Positions 15,860 to 23,830 of a stretch of 28,147 nucleotides of DNA are shown in pieces. The DNA comes from an uncultured Hungatella sp. Its GTDB lineage: Bacteria > Bacillota > Clostridia > Lachnospirales > Lachnospiraceae. The notes under the pieces are model-generated. The model was given only the letters and a program-made list of their open reading frames with translations, had not been told where the DNA came from and ran no database searches. The stretch lies in assembly GCA_910586845.1 (NCBI GenBank), contig CAJUJV010000050.1:1-28147 (forward strand), in the 5' to 3' direction. The stretch's first letter is position 1; each line of letters starts with the position of its first letter. The position numbers and the translations under genes were made by a program.

Positions 15860-18800
15860 TTGTGGACGGAACCGATCAATGGGCTGTATCAGTATACTTT
15901 AGGGGGAGGAGGAGATCAGAATACTCTTCCAAACAAGGCAATAGTGGAGTCCCAGAACAAAGTCCTGCAAAATACCACAGATCTGCAGGCTGCCGAGAGT
16001 CAGGCAGAGGGTCTGATGGCGGTGAATAAGTGGACTGCAGGTGCGGCGGAACTGTCAGGCACCGTGGCTGAACTGGGTTTAAACCAGCCGGTCTCCCTGT
16101 TTATCAGGAAGTCTGAGGCAGGAGACAAAGCTGAGGTGATCGTGTCAAAGCTTACGACAGATGCTTCTTCTGTGATCGAGGTGTCTGCGGATCTTTTGGC
16201 AGAGTCCGTAGGGGCTGTCAGTGATCCGGCGGCAGTCATTCAGTCAGAAGTGGAAAACGGAAAACTGTTTTTGACCCTGGATGCGGCTAAGATGTCCGGG
16301 CCGGTGATCATAGAAGTAGCCCTGACGAAACCGGAATACATAACCGGAGATACCATTACCCTGGTGCGGGGCGACGTGGTTAATCTGAAAAAACCAGATG
16401 AACTGTCGGGGGATGTGACCTGGACTGCCAGGTTCCAGAAACCGGACGGTACATACATTCGGAATGTGGGAAGCAGCCAGAAAAAACGAGAGCTGAAAGA
16501 CGGAGAGACAGACGGAACCAGAAGGGCAGGGAACACGCTGGCCGACCATCTGATCAACGTGAAGACGCTGTCCAACGGAGATGTGACTCTGACTGCCAAG
16601 GAGAAAGGCGATCTGGTGATCGTCGCGAAGGATGCTGCCGGACAGGAGAAAGTGTATCCCACAGTGATCCTTTACGAGGATCCCGCCAACCTCCCTGAGG
16701 CTGCGGCTGAAGATTACGCGAAGATCCGCCAGACCTGGAAAGAGTCTCTGATCGGGACCGACGTCGCTTCTGCGGAAGACGGGGCAGAGATTCTGCAGGC
16801 CATCGACCAGGAGGCAAAGAGTGCCTGGGATGCCTATGGATACAAGGGACAGGATTCCTGTCCGGATGTGCCGTGGCCCGGCGATAAGGGGGCAGCGGGA
16901 AATAAAGATATCGTCTATCAGGACGATGCGGTGGAATTCCGGCCCGCATTCAAAAAGGTCCTTTCCATGGCCAAGGCCTACAGCACGGAGGGAAGCCAGT
17001 ACTATGGCAACCAGGAGATGCTCTCGGATATGATCCATGCCATGGATTATCTGTGCACCGTGTGCTATACGCCGAAGAGCCAGACGGACAACTGGTGGAC
17101 CTGGGAGATCGGAATGCCCAAGGATCTGATCCCTATCCTGATTCTGCTCTATGAGGACCTGACTCCGGAGCAGATCATGACCTACACGGAAGCCCTGTAT
17201 TTCTTCCAGCCGGATCCCTACCACGAGGGAGCTCTGGGCACGGCAAGTACCCATGCTCAGGGATACCGGACTGCCCAAGGCGCCAACATCATCGACTGCT
17301 CCACCACGGCCGTGGGACTGGGAGCATTGAGAGAGGACAACGAGCTGGTCTATCTGGGGATGCTGGCATCCTCCCAGACGTTCGTGATCCAGCAGGTAGA
17401 GGACAGCACCGCCCTGCCTCAAACCGGCTACACCAGCGGATTCTATGCGGACGGCTCCTATCTGGACCACAGTCATGTGCCCTATCTGGGGGCTTACGGA
17501 ATCGAGTTTATGAAGGGCGGCGTGAAGATTCCTTCTCTTATCGGAGGAACGCCGTGGCAGTATCCGGATGAAGTGCGTCAGAACCTGGAGTACTACATAG
17601 TGGAAGGTTTCGGAAATTCCATCTACCGGGGCATGGTGCTGGACAGCTTAAAGGGACGCTCCGTGTCCAGACCGGGCTCCAGCAACCGGGCGGCAGGCCG
17701 TGAGGCCATGGCCATCACCCTGCAGTTAGCGGACTCCCTCAGCGAGGAGGCGAAGGAGACCGTGCTGTCGGCTATGAAATACTGGATGGAGTGCGATCCG
17801 GGCTTTATCGACAGTCTTGTGGGCGTGGAAAATATGCCGATCAAGCGGAAAGCCCAGGCGATCCTTGAGGACGGTTCCATCGAGAGCTTCGTGCCATCCA
17901 TGCATCGCTCCTTCCCGCTTATGGACCGGGCGGTTCACAGACGGGACTCCTATCTGTTTGCTCTGGCCATGTACTCGGAGCGAATCCAGAACACGGAGAT
18001 CATGAACCATGAGAACCGGTTCGGCTGGCATCAGGGAAACGGCATGACCTATATCTACGACGACGATGACCAGTACACGGACAATTACTGGAACACGGTG
18101 AATCCCTTGAGGCTGCCCGGAACCACGGTGGTTCCCATGAACATCGGCAACGGCGAGCCGGACAGCTCCGGTTTCCTCCAGGGCGGTGATTTCCGCTCCG
18201 GCGAGAGCTGGGTAGGCGGAAGCGCCATCGGGGATTACGGCATCAGCGGAATGGCATTCAGCGGCGTGATCGCCGGCAAAGGCAAGAGCGCTGACAATGA
18301 AGTGGCCTACGCGCCCGACTTAAGGGGCAGGAAATCCTGGTTTATGTTTGACGATGAGATCGTCTGCCTGGGGGCAGGCATCACCAACGCGGGCATGGAC
18401 ATTGCGGTGGAGACCACGGTGGAGAACCGGAAGCTTGATGAGGACGGCTCCAATCAGCTGACCATAGACGGAACCGCCATGGCACTTTCGGCCAAGGCGG
18501 CAGATGTGAAAGATTATGTCGCAGGAACCGCAGATGTGACGGGCACTTTGGCAGAGAATGTGACATGGGCCCACTTAGAGGGGAATGAGACGGCCGGAAC
18601 CGGCTATTATTTCCCATATGAGAACACGAACCTGAACGTCCGCAAAGCCCGGACTACCGGAAACTGGAGCGATGTGGGAACCTTTGAGGGGGAGAGCACA
18701 CAGAACTATATGGAAATGTGGCTTGACCACGGAGTGAATCCTCAGGACGCATCCTACGGCTATGTACTGCTTCCCGGAAAGACGGCAGACGAGAGGGTGG

Positions 18801-20836
18801 CGGTTCTCATGAATACGGCCAAGGCCCAGGCGGTTCACCACGAAGAGCTTGGCATCACGGGGATCAACTTCTGGGAGGACGAGGAAACCACGGCAGCGGA
18901 TGTGACCTGTAACAAGAAGGCTTCTGTCATGATGAAAGAAGAGGAAAGCGGACTTTTGACCGTGGCGGTCTCTGACCCGACCATGAAGAACAAGGGAACC
19001 ATCCGGGTGACTCTTCACAGGCCTGTGAGTGCGGAGGCAGAGTTGGATGACAATGTCTCCTGTGAGATCCTGGAGGACGGCAGCGCAGTGCTGACATTCC
19101 AGATGAAGGGAACCAACGGGGCCGCTTCCATGGCGAAAGTGCAGCTGGCTGCCTCCATCTACCCGTCTGCAGCAGCGATGAGACCGGGAGAGAGCCGGAA
19201 CTTTGAGGTGCGGGATTATCTGGGTGACATGGGTGAGATCACCTGGTCCGTAAAGGGGTGTGACGGCTCTCTGGCGGCAGGGACCATCATAGACGAGAGC
19301 GGTATCTTATGGATTGATCCGACGGAAGAAAATAAGGCCCTTACGATCACGGTGAAAACCGAATCCGGCCTGATCCTGAACGCGAGCATTTCCCTGGGAG
19401 GAGATGCGGTGATCACAGAACTGCCGGAGGATGTGAAAAAGGTTGAGGTAAAGATCGACCAGGCATTTAAGGTGATGAAAGAACTGGGAGCCGATGATCC
19501 GGAGACGGAGAAAGCGGTAAAATCCGCCATTGTCTCTGCCGAGACTGCAGACAACGATAATTTAGTGGAATACATGATGGATTCCCTTCTGAAGCTGGCT
19601 CAGCTGTATATGGAGGTTCGGGAGGAAATCGGAGCTTCCGTAGACGAAAGAGTAGAACCGAGAGGAAAGAGTGTGGAGGCTTTACATCCAGCTGCCAGAG
19701 GTATGGTTCTGAACATTTCTCCTAACTATAAGAAACAGCCTTCTACAGCGGTGCTGGTACTCAGCGGAGAGGATGCGCCACAGCAGGAGAATGTTGTGAC
19801 GGCCACTTCGTCCACAGCGGAGAGAAAAGCGGAGATTGCAAGGGCTACGTCTTCTGTAGCGGAGAGAAAAGCGGAGATTGCAAGGGCCACGTCTTCTGTA
19901 GCGAAGAGAAGAGCCGTAACTGCCGACGAAACCCGATATGCCACACCGTCTGGGGCTTCGAGAAAGTCAGGATCTCTGGCGAATTACGGCAGGCTGTCTG
20001 CCGGGGAGATCACAGAGATCGGCGGCAAAAAAGCAGTGGCAGAAAGCCTCTTTAGGTTTAGATGTCAGCTGTTCTGGGAGAAAGAAGATGAGGAGGCGCT
20101 GTCTTCTCTGGAGCAGAAGATTCCCTATGAAGTAATCATGAATCTTCCGGAATCCCTTGATCCCGAAAAAGCGATCCTGGCGGCTGTCATCGACGAGAAG
20201 GGAGACGAATATCCTCTGACTTTCCGAGTAAATAAAGAGGAAGGAAAGCTGATCTTCTACCCGACGAGGACCGGAACCGTGGTTCTGGCCAATGAGGTGG
20301 AAGAGCAGGAGAAGCCTACTGAACCCGAGAAGCCGACCGAACCCGAGAAGCCTGCCGAGCCGGAGAAACCGACAGAACCGGAAGAGCCCGTGAAGCCTTC
20401 CCGGCCGACAGAGTCCGATGATGACAGCGATGACGATTCCGATTCTGTATACGGCTGGATCCGGGTGGACGGCCGGTGGAGATACCGCCGCAATGACGGA
20501 AGATATGCGGCAAACTGCTGGGAATTTATCAATCGGCAATGGTATTGCTTTGACGCAAACGGCAACATGAGGACCGGATGGTATCTGGAAAGCCAGGACG
20601 GCTACTGGTATTACCTGAAATCGGACGGAGCCATGGCAGTAGGCTGGATTGAGATCAATGGAACCTGGTATTATCTCAACCCGTCCCCCACCGGCGCAAG
20701 CGGATGGGGATACCACAACGGAGTCTGGAGATTTGAGTCTACGGAGAATCCGGGAATGCCCGCAGGCGCCCTCTATCAGTCTAAGGTGACACCGGACGGA
20801 TATCAGGTGGATGACCAGGGGGCCTGGGTCAGATAG
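15860..20836 (+). CDS. PL8 hyaluronate/chondroitin lyase with cell-wall-binding repeats, main fragment of a frameshifted gene
   Basis: About 1658 codons. The first codon given (TTG) has no ribosome site; the frame really continues the gene that starts at 15108. Order from 15860: beta-rich modules (1-270), the PL8 alpha/alpha toroid (about 280-740), super-sandwich and C-terminal domains (about 750-1100), an Ig-like module, a helical segment, a 14-residue tandem repeat, a further beta domain, a Pro-Glu-rich linker, and choline-binding-type wall repeats (1531-1632). The catalytic set of streptococcal hyaluronate lyase is complete: Asn476 (GANIID), His537 (YLDHSHV), Tyr546 (LGAYG) and Arg600/Arg604 (KGRSVSR), plus the aromatic patch NWWTWEIG. 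The enzyme would cut hyaluronan or chondroitin outside the cell by beta-elimination, giving unsaturated oligosaccharides for the importer. Confidence 0.92.
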   Translation: MWTEPINGLYQYTLGGGGDQNTLPNKAIVESQNKVLQNTTDLQAAESQAEGLMAVNKWTAGAAELSGTVAELGLNQPVSLFIRKSEAGDKAEVIVSKLTTDASSVIEVSADLLAESVGAVSDPAAVIQSEVENGKLFLTLDAAKMSGPVIIEVALTKPEYITGDTITLVRGDVVNLKKPDELSGDVTWTARFQKPDGTYIRNVGSSQKKRELKDGETDGTRRAGNTLADHLINVKTLSNGDVTLTAKEKGDLVIVAKDAAGQEKVYPTVILYEDPANLPEAAAEDYAKIRQTWKESLIGTDVASAEDGAEILQAIDQEAKSAWDAYGYKGQDSCPDVPWPGDKGAAGNKDIVYQDDAVEFRPAFKKVLSMAKAYSTEGSQYYGNQEMLSDMIHAMDYLCTVCYTPKSQTDNWWTWEIGMPKDLIPILILLYEDLTPEQIMTYTEALYFFQPDPYHEGALGTASTHAQGYRTAQGANIIDCSTTAVGLGALREDNELVYLGMLASSQTFVIQQVEDSTALPQTGYTSGFYADGSYLDHSHVPYLGAYGIEFMKGGVKIPSLIGGTPWQYPDEVRQNLEYYIVEGFGNSIYRGMVLDSLKGRSVSRPGSSNRAAGREAMAITLQLADSLSEEAKETVLSAMKYWMECDPGFIDSLVGVENMPIKRKAQAILEDGSIESFVPSMHRSFPLMDRAVHRRDSYLFALAMYSERIQNTEIMNHENRFGWHQGNGMTYIYDDDDQYTDNYWNTVNPLRLPGTTVVPMNIGNGEPDSSGFLQGGDFRSGESWVGGSAIGDYGISGMAFSGVIAGKGKSADNEVAYAPDLRGRKSWFMFDDEIVCLGAGITNAGMDIAVETTVENRKLDEDGSNQLTIDGTAMALSAKAADVKDYVAGTADVTGTLAENVTWAHLEGNETAGTGYYFPYENTNLNVRKARTTGNWSDVGTFEGESTQNYMEMWLDHGVNPQDASYGYVLLPGKTADERVAVLMNTAKAQAVHHEELGITGINFWEDEETTAADVTCNKKASVMMKEEESGLLTVAVSDPTMKNKGTIRVTLHRPVSAEAELDDNVSCEILEDGSAVLTFQMKGTNGAASMAKVQLAASIYPSAAAMRPGESRNFEVRDYLGDMGEITWSVKGCDGSLAAGTIIDESGILWIDPTEENKALTITVKTESGLILNASISLGGDAVITELPEDVKKVEVKIDQAFKVMKELGADDPETEKAVKSAIVSAETADNDNLVEYMMDSLLKLAQLYMEVREEIGASVDERVEPRGKSVEALHPAARGMVLNISPNYKKQPSTAVLVLSGEDAPQQENVVTATSSTAERKAEIARATSSVAERKAEIARATSSVAKRRAVTADETRYATPSGASRKSGSLANYGRLSAGEITEIGGKKAVAESLFRFRCQLFWEKEDEEALSSLEQKIPYEVIMNLPESLDPEKAILAAVIDEKGDEYPLTFRVNKEEGKLIFYPTRTGTVVLANEVEEQEKPTEPEKPTEPEKPAEPEKPTEPEEPVKPSRPTESDDDSDDDSDSVYGWIRVDGRWRYRRNDGRYAANCWEFINRQWYCFDANGNMRTGWYLESQDGYWYYLKSDGAMAVGWIEINGTWYYLNPSPTGASGWGYHNGVWRFESTENPGMPAGALYQSKVTPDGYQVDDQGAWVR
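19805..19915 (+). repeat. 42-nt tandem repeat (2.6 copies) in the PL8 gene
   Basis: Units are 19805-19846, 19847-19888 and a partial 19889-19915. Each encodes 14 residues of the form TSSVAERKAEIARA; the first copy has small differences. The reading frame is preserved, so copy number could change without breaking the protein. It lies in a Lys/Glu/Arg-rich spacer between modules. Confidence 0.85.
20309..20755 (+). other. Pro-Glu linker and choline-binding-type wall repeats of the PL8 lyase
   Basis: From 20309 the protein has repeated EKPTEP units, an Asp/Ser-rich stretch (DDDSDDDSD), and then about four aromatic repeats of the CW_binding_1 type (GNMRTGWYLES, GAMAVGWIEI, GTWYYLN, SGWGYHNGVW). 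These normally bind teichoic-acid choline or related wall polymers without covalent anchoring, so the lyase would be held at the cell surface. Confidence 0.85.
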
Positions 20837-20900
20837 AATAAGCCCGTGCCTTGGTAAAATGTTGAAAAACAGCAGTACATTTACAGGAAGCCTGTGAGCA

Positions 20901-20942
20901 GCAACAAAACAGATCGGAAGAATTTTTTCTTTCGGTCTGTTT
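20901..20942 (+). terminator. 42-nt terminator-like hairpin repeat, copy A
   Basis: A 16-nt arm AAACAGATCGGAAGAA (20907-20922) pairs with 20927-20942 with only two G-T wobbles and a 4-nt loop. It lies 64 nt after the PL8 stop and probably ends that transcript, although only a short T run follows. It is identical over 42 nt to copy B at 21669-21710. Confidence 0.7.
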
Positions 20943-21120
20943 GCTTTGGCAAAAAAGAAGTCCAGGGTGTCGAAGATAGACCTGCTTTTTTATGAAACTG
21001 GTTTGTTTAAGTGGCAGACTTGGGGAGAGAAGACGGAGGAGATAAGCCTTTCAGATTGATTTGGCGGAGATGATATGATATAACTGTATAAATAAAATAC
21101 ATTTAGGTGGAGGTAATATC
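20943..21120 (+). promoter_or_regulatory. Intergenic region with promoter of the DUF4160-containing pair
   Basis: A second imperfect hairpin at about 20950-20992 (AAAAAAG with CTTTTTT arms) could back up transcription termination in both directions. The promoter candidate is TTGATT (21056-21061), 17-nt spacer, TGA-TATAAC (-10 at 21079-21084, extended -10), with a start near 21091 and a 30-nt leader containing GGAGG (21109-21113). Confidence 0.5.
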
Positions 21121-21393
21121 ATGATGTATCCATATGCGACATTAAATGATGATACGGAAATTACACATTCCGAGATGCTGGCAGACGGGAAAGTGAAAGT
21201 CTATATAGAGACCCCGGATTTAAAAGATGGCTTCCACAGTGCTACATGTTATCTTCCAGAACATGTATGGGAGGATATCAGTGGATATTCAGAGGCGGAA
21301 ATGGACTATTTTAAGGAATTTGTCCGTAATAACGCGCATCTGATTATAGAATTTTCGAAAGAAGGAGGTATTCTGAATGCCTCAAATTTTTAG
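21121..21393 (+). CDS. Small hypothetical protein paired with a DUF4160-like protein
   Basis: 90 aa acidic protein beginning MMYPYATLNDDTEI, no signal peptide or membrane helix. GGAGG at 21109-21113 favours ATG 21121; ATG 21124 is possible. It overlaps the next gene by 17 nt, so the two are translationally coupled. Small proteins of this kind accompany DUF4160 proteins, usually in the place occupied by DUF2442 partners, and such pairs have been suspected to be toxin-antitoxin-like, but I cannot assign a function. The gene is clearly more AT-rich than the flanking operons, consistent with separate acquisition. Confidence 0.75.
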   Translation: MMYPYATLNDDTEITHSEMLADGKVKVYIETPDLKDGFHSATCYLPEHVWEDISGYSEAEMDYFKEFVRNNAHLIIEFSKEGGILNASNF

Positions 21394-21655
21394 AATTGGA
21401 TCGTATATTATTTATTTCTGGTCCAATGAGAACAATCCCCTTGAACCAGTTCATGTGCATATCGCGGAGGGAAGGGCCAGTGGAAACGCTACAAAGGTTT
21501 GGATTACCAGCGCGGGGAAGGCGTTGCTTTGCAATAATAACTCTCATATTCCTTTAAAGACGCTGAATAATATGATAAGATACATTGAGGCAAACAGCGG
21601 CATAATAATCAATAAGTGGTATGCACAGTTTGGAGAAATCAGATATTATTGTTAG
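21377..21655 (+). CDS. DUF4160-like small protein
   Basis: 92 aa. The opening MPQIFRIGSYIIYFWSNEN, then PVHVHIAEG and the C-terminal part with a Trp-Tyr segment, are typical of DUF4160 proteins (short beta-rich proteins with a conserved HVH). AAGGAGG lies just before ATG 21377, inside the 3' end of the upstream gene. The function of the family is unknown; the two-gene arrangement resembles toxin-antitoxin modules, but no catalytic motif supports that. Terminator-like copy B follows 13 nt after the stop. Confidence 0.8.
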   Translation: MPQIFRIGSYIIYFWSNENNPLEPVHVHIAEGRASGNATKVWITSAGKALLCNNNSHIPLKTLNNMIRYIEANSGIIINKWYAQFGEIRYYC

Positions 21656-21668
21656 GCAAACCTGGGCG

Positions 21669-21710
21669 GCAACAAAACAGATCGGAAGAATTTTTTCTTT
21701 CGGTCTGTTT
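21669..21710 (+). terminator. 42-nt terminator-like hairpin repeat, copy B
   Basis: Same 42 nt as copy A (20901-20942), again with a 16-bp stem, here followed by a run of seven T from 21708, making it a strong rho-independent terminator of the DUF4160 pair. Confidence 0.85.
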
Positions 21711-21818
21711 TTTTCTGCATTTATGTAAGCGGCAGACGACCTGTTTTGCTATTGATAAGACCGGAGAAAGACGGAGACAAGGCGGTGGCGCATTTGAGGG
21801 GACAATGAGATATTTTTC

Positions 21819-21848
21819 TTGCAGACTTATGGAGGAATACAGTATAAT
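21819..21848 (+). promoter_or_regulatory. Promoter of the alkylation-repair operon
   Basis: TTGCAG (21819-21824), 18-nt spacer, perfect TATAAT (21843-21848). The predicted start near 21855 gives a leader of about 93 nt to ATG 21948. No operator was recognised. The rest of the gap 21711-21947 holds no gene I can support. Confidence 0.5.
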
Positions 21849-21947
21849 TGTATGGAGGACAGATGAAAACAGGAAAAAACAGTATTGTGTATCAGGCATG
21901 GGTGAAGATCGCAGAAGAGGTATAAAAATGGAAGGCAGGGAATTCAG

Positions 21948-22496
21948 ATGAGACCAAAGGAGAGACAATATACAACTGTCTATCAGTCGCCTCTGGGCGG
22001 GATCCTTCTCGCCGGAGACGAGAAGGGCCTGACAGGGCTCTGGTTTGAGGGACAGAAATACTACGCCGTGGGCCTGGGCCCGGACCACGATGAGAAGGAG
22101 ACAACGGTTTTTGACGCGGCAAAGCGCTGGCTGGACTTATATTTCACCGGAAAAGAGCCGGACTTTACACCGCCCCTTCACCTGACGGGGACTCCGTTTC
22201 AGATGTGCGTGTGGAATCTGCTGCTTAAGATTCCCTATGGGACCACCACAACCTATGGCCGGCTGGCTGCCAGGACGGCAAGACAGCTGGGGCGGGATCA
22301 CATGTCGGCTCAGGCCGTGGGTGGGGCGGTGGGGCGCAACCCGGTCTCCGTCATCGTTCCCTGCCACCGGGTCACAGGCTCCGACGGGAGTCTGACCGGC
22401 TACGCGGGAGGGCTGGACAAGAAGATCCGGCTTCTCACCGGCGAGGGGATTTCTATGGAACATTTCTTTGTCCCCAAGAGGGGGACTGCCCTGTGA
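21948..22496 (+). CDS. ogt: Methylated-DNA--[protein]-cysteine S-methyltransferase
   Basis: 182 aa. The suicidal methyl-acceptor motif is VIVPCHRV with Cys138, preceded by QAVGGAVGRNPVS and followed by GSLTGYAGGLDKK, the standard Ogt/MGMT signature. The enzyme moves O6-alkyl groups from guanine onto its own cysteine. It starts the operon. Its stop overlaps the GTG of the NUDIX gene (GTGA), and a 3-methyladenine glycosylase lies further down, so the operon joins two alkylation-repair activities. It lacks the regulatory Ada domain, so it is the constitutive Ogt type by size. Confidence 0.95.
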   Translation: MRPKERQYTTVYQSPLGGILLAGDEKGLTGLWFEGQKYYAVGLGPDHDEKETTVFDAAKRWLDLYFTGKEPDFTPPLHLTGTPFQMCVWNLLLKIPYGTTTTYGRLAARTARQLGRDHMSAQAVGGAVGRNPVSVIVPCHRVTGSDGSLTGYAGGLDKKIRLLTGEGISMEHFFVPKRGTAL

Positions 22497-22984
22497 CGGC
22501 GCAGGCATCCCGGGTGACCACCCTGTGTCATCTGGAGAGGGACGGAAAATATCTGATGCTTCACCGGATTTCCAAGAAGAACGACGAGAATAAGGACAAA
22601 TGGATCGGTGTAGGCGGCCATGTGGAGCCGGGGGAGAGCCCCGAGGACTGTCTGGTGAGAGAGGTAAAGGAGGAGACCGGGCTGACTCTCACCTCCTATC
22701 GATTTCGGGGGCTGGTGACCTTTGTGTCGGATCAGTGGGGAACCGAGTATATGTGCCTCTACACGGCGGATGGCTGGACGGGGGAGCAGCGAGACTGCGA
22801 TGAGGGAGTCCTTTCGTGGGTGGACAAAGAGAAGGTGTGCGGCCTTCCCATCTGGGAGGGGGACAAGATCTTTTTTAAACTCCTTAAGGAGGAGGCCCCG
22901 TTCTTCTCCCTGAAGCTGAGGTATGAGGGGGAGAGGCTGGCGGAGGCGGTACTGGACGGGAGAGAGATGGACCTGACAACATAA
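22493..22984 (+). CDS. NUDIX hydrolase, MutT-like (8-oxo-dGTP type)
   Basis: 163 aa. The NUDIX box is complete: Gly42, Glu48 and REVKEETGL (56-64) fit GX5EX7REUXEEXGU. The GTG start overlaps the upstream stop by 4 nt, showing translational coupling. Sequence features (MLHRISKKNDENKDKWIGVGGH) resemble Firmicute MutT/8-oxo-dGTP diphosphatases, which would clean the nucleotide pool, matching the DNA-repair neighbours. NUDIX specificity is hard to call, so the substrate is inferred. Confidence 0.92.
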   Translation: MTAQASRVTTLCHLERDGKYLMLHRISKKNDENKDKWIGVGGHVEPGESPEDCLVREVKEETGLTLTSYRFRGLVTFVSDQWGTEYMCLYTADGWTGEQRDCDEGVLSWVDKEKVCGLPIWEGDKIFFKLLKEEAPFFSLKLRYEGERLAEAVLDGREMDLTT

Positions 22985-23006
22985 CGAAATCAGGAGGAAT
23001 CGGGAG

Positions 23007-23807
23007 ATGGCATTGATGCATGTGGATTTTTTTTCTGACGTTTTGGGGATGTGTATGGATATGGACGTGATCATCCCTCAGAAGACCAGGGGACAGATCG
23101 GGATGGAAGGGACGGTGGGGGACGGCCGGTATAAGACCATGTATCTTCTCCACGGCATGAGCGACGATCAGACCATTTGGCAGAGAAGGACGTCCATTGA
23201 GCGGTATGTGAGCAAATTGGGGATCGCGGTGGTGATGCCCACCACCCATCTGGCCTTTTACACGGACACGGCCTACGGGCTTAAGTACTGGACCTTTATC
23301 TCCCAGGAGCTTCCCCGTATCTGCCGGGAGTTCTTTCCCCGTATGTCCCACAAGAGGGAGGACACCCTGGCGGCGGGACTTTCCATGGGAGGGTACGGTG
23401 CCTGGAAGCTGGGACTGGGGGCAGGAGAGACCTTCGGGGCGGCGGCTTCCCTGTCCGGCGCTCTGGACATCGGGGCAGATCATCACAGACAGAAAGGCGG
23501 CAGCAAGGAGGTACTGTTTCGGGGGATTTTCGGAGATTTGGAGCAGCTGAAGGGCTCTGACAACGACTTATTTGCCCTGGCGGACAGGCTGGTCGCCGCA
23601 AAGAGGGCTCTTCCCAGGCTCTATGCCTGGTGCGGGACGGAAGATTTTCTGTACGGGGATAACCGGAAGGCCTGGGACTATGTGAGGAAGCTGGGATTTG
23701 ATCTGACCTGGGAAGAGTCGGAAGGAGACCATCAGTGGAAATACTGGGACGAGAAGATCCAGGACGTGCTGCGCTGGTGGCTGGGGATCCAGGGGGAGCT
23801 TGGATAA
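23007..23807 (+). CDS. Esterase D / tributyrin-esterase-like alpha/beta hydrolase
   Basis: 266 aa. It has an alpha/beta-hydrolase core with oxyanion-region YLLHGMSDDQTIW, nucleophile Ser126 in GLSMGGYGA, and probable acid Asp213 (GTEDFL) and His242 (EGDHQW). It belongs to the putative esterase group that includes S-formylglutathione hydrolase and the lactic-acid-bacterial tributyrin esterase EstA. No signal peptide, so cytoplasmic. AGGAGGAA precedes ATG 23007, 22 nt after the NUDIX stop. The natural substrate is unknown, and its link to the repair genes may only be shared transcription. Confidence 0.9.
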   Translation: MALMHVDFFSDVLGMCMDMDVIIPQKTRGQIGMEGTVGDGRYKTMYLLHGMSDDQTIWQRRTSIERYVSKLGIAVVMPTTHLAFYTDTAYGLKYWTFISQELPRICREFFPRMSHKREDTLAAGLSMGGYGAWKLGLGAGETFGAAASLSGALDIGADHHRQKGGSKEVLFRGIFGDLEQLKGSDNDLFALADRLVAAKRALPRLYAWCGTEDFLYGDNRKAWDYVRKLGFDLTWEESEGDHQWKYWDEKIQDVLRWWLGIQGELG

Positions 23808-23830
23808 GAGAAGGGAAGGAGGACGCCAGG

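Noticed and set aside
16244..17476. 410-codon minus-strand frame opposite the PL8 gene
   Set aside because: It is antisense to conserved PL8 sequence and the translation shows no recognisable motif; a shadow of high-GC codon usage.
19805..19915. CRISPR-like repeat
   Set aside because: Units are directly adjacent with no spacers and lie in a reading frame; it is a protein repeat.
21863..21925. 20-residue frame MKTGKNSIVYQAWVKIAEEV with GGAGG before it
   Set aside because: The ribosome site overlaps the predicted transcription start of the repair operon, leaving only about 8 nt of leader; too short to support as a gene, though a leader peptide is possible.
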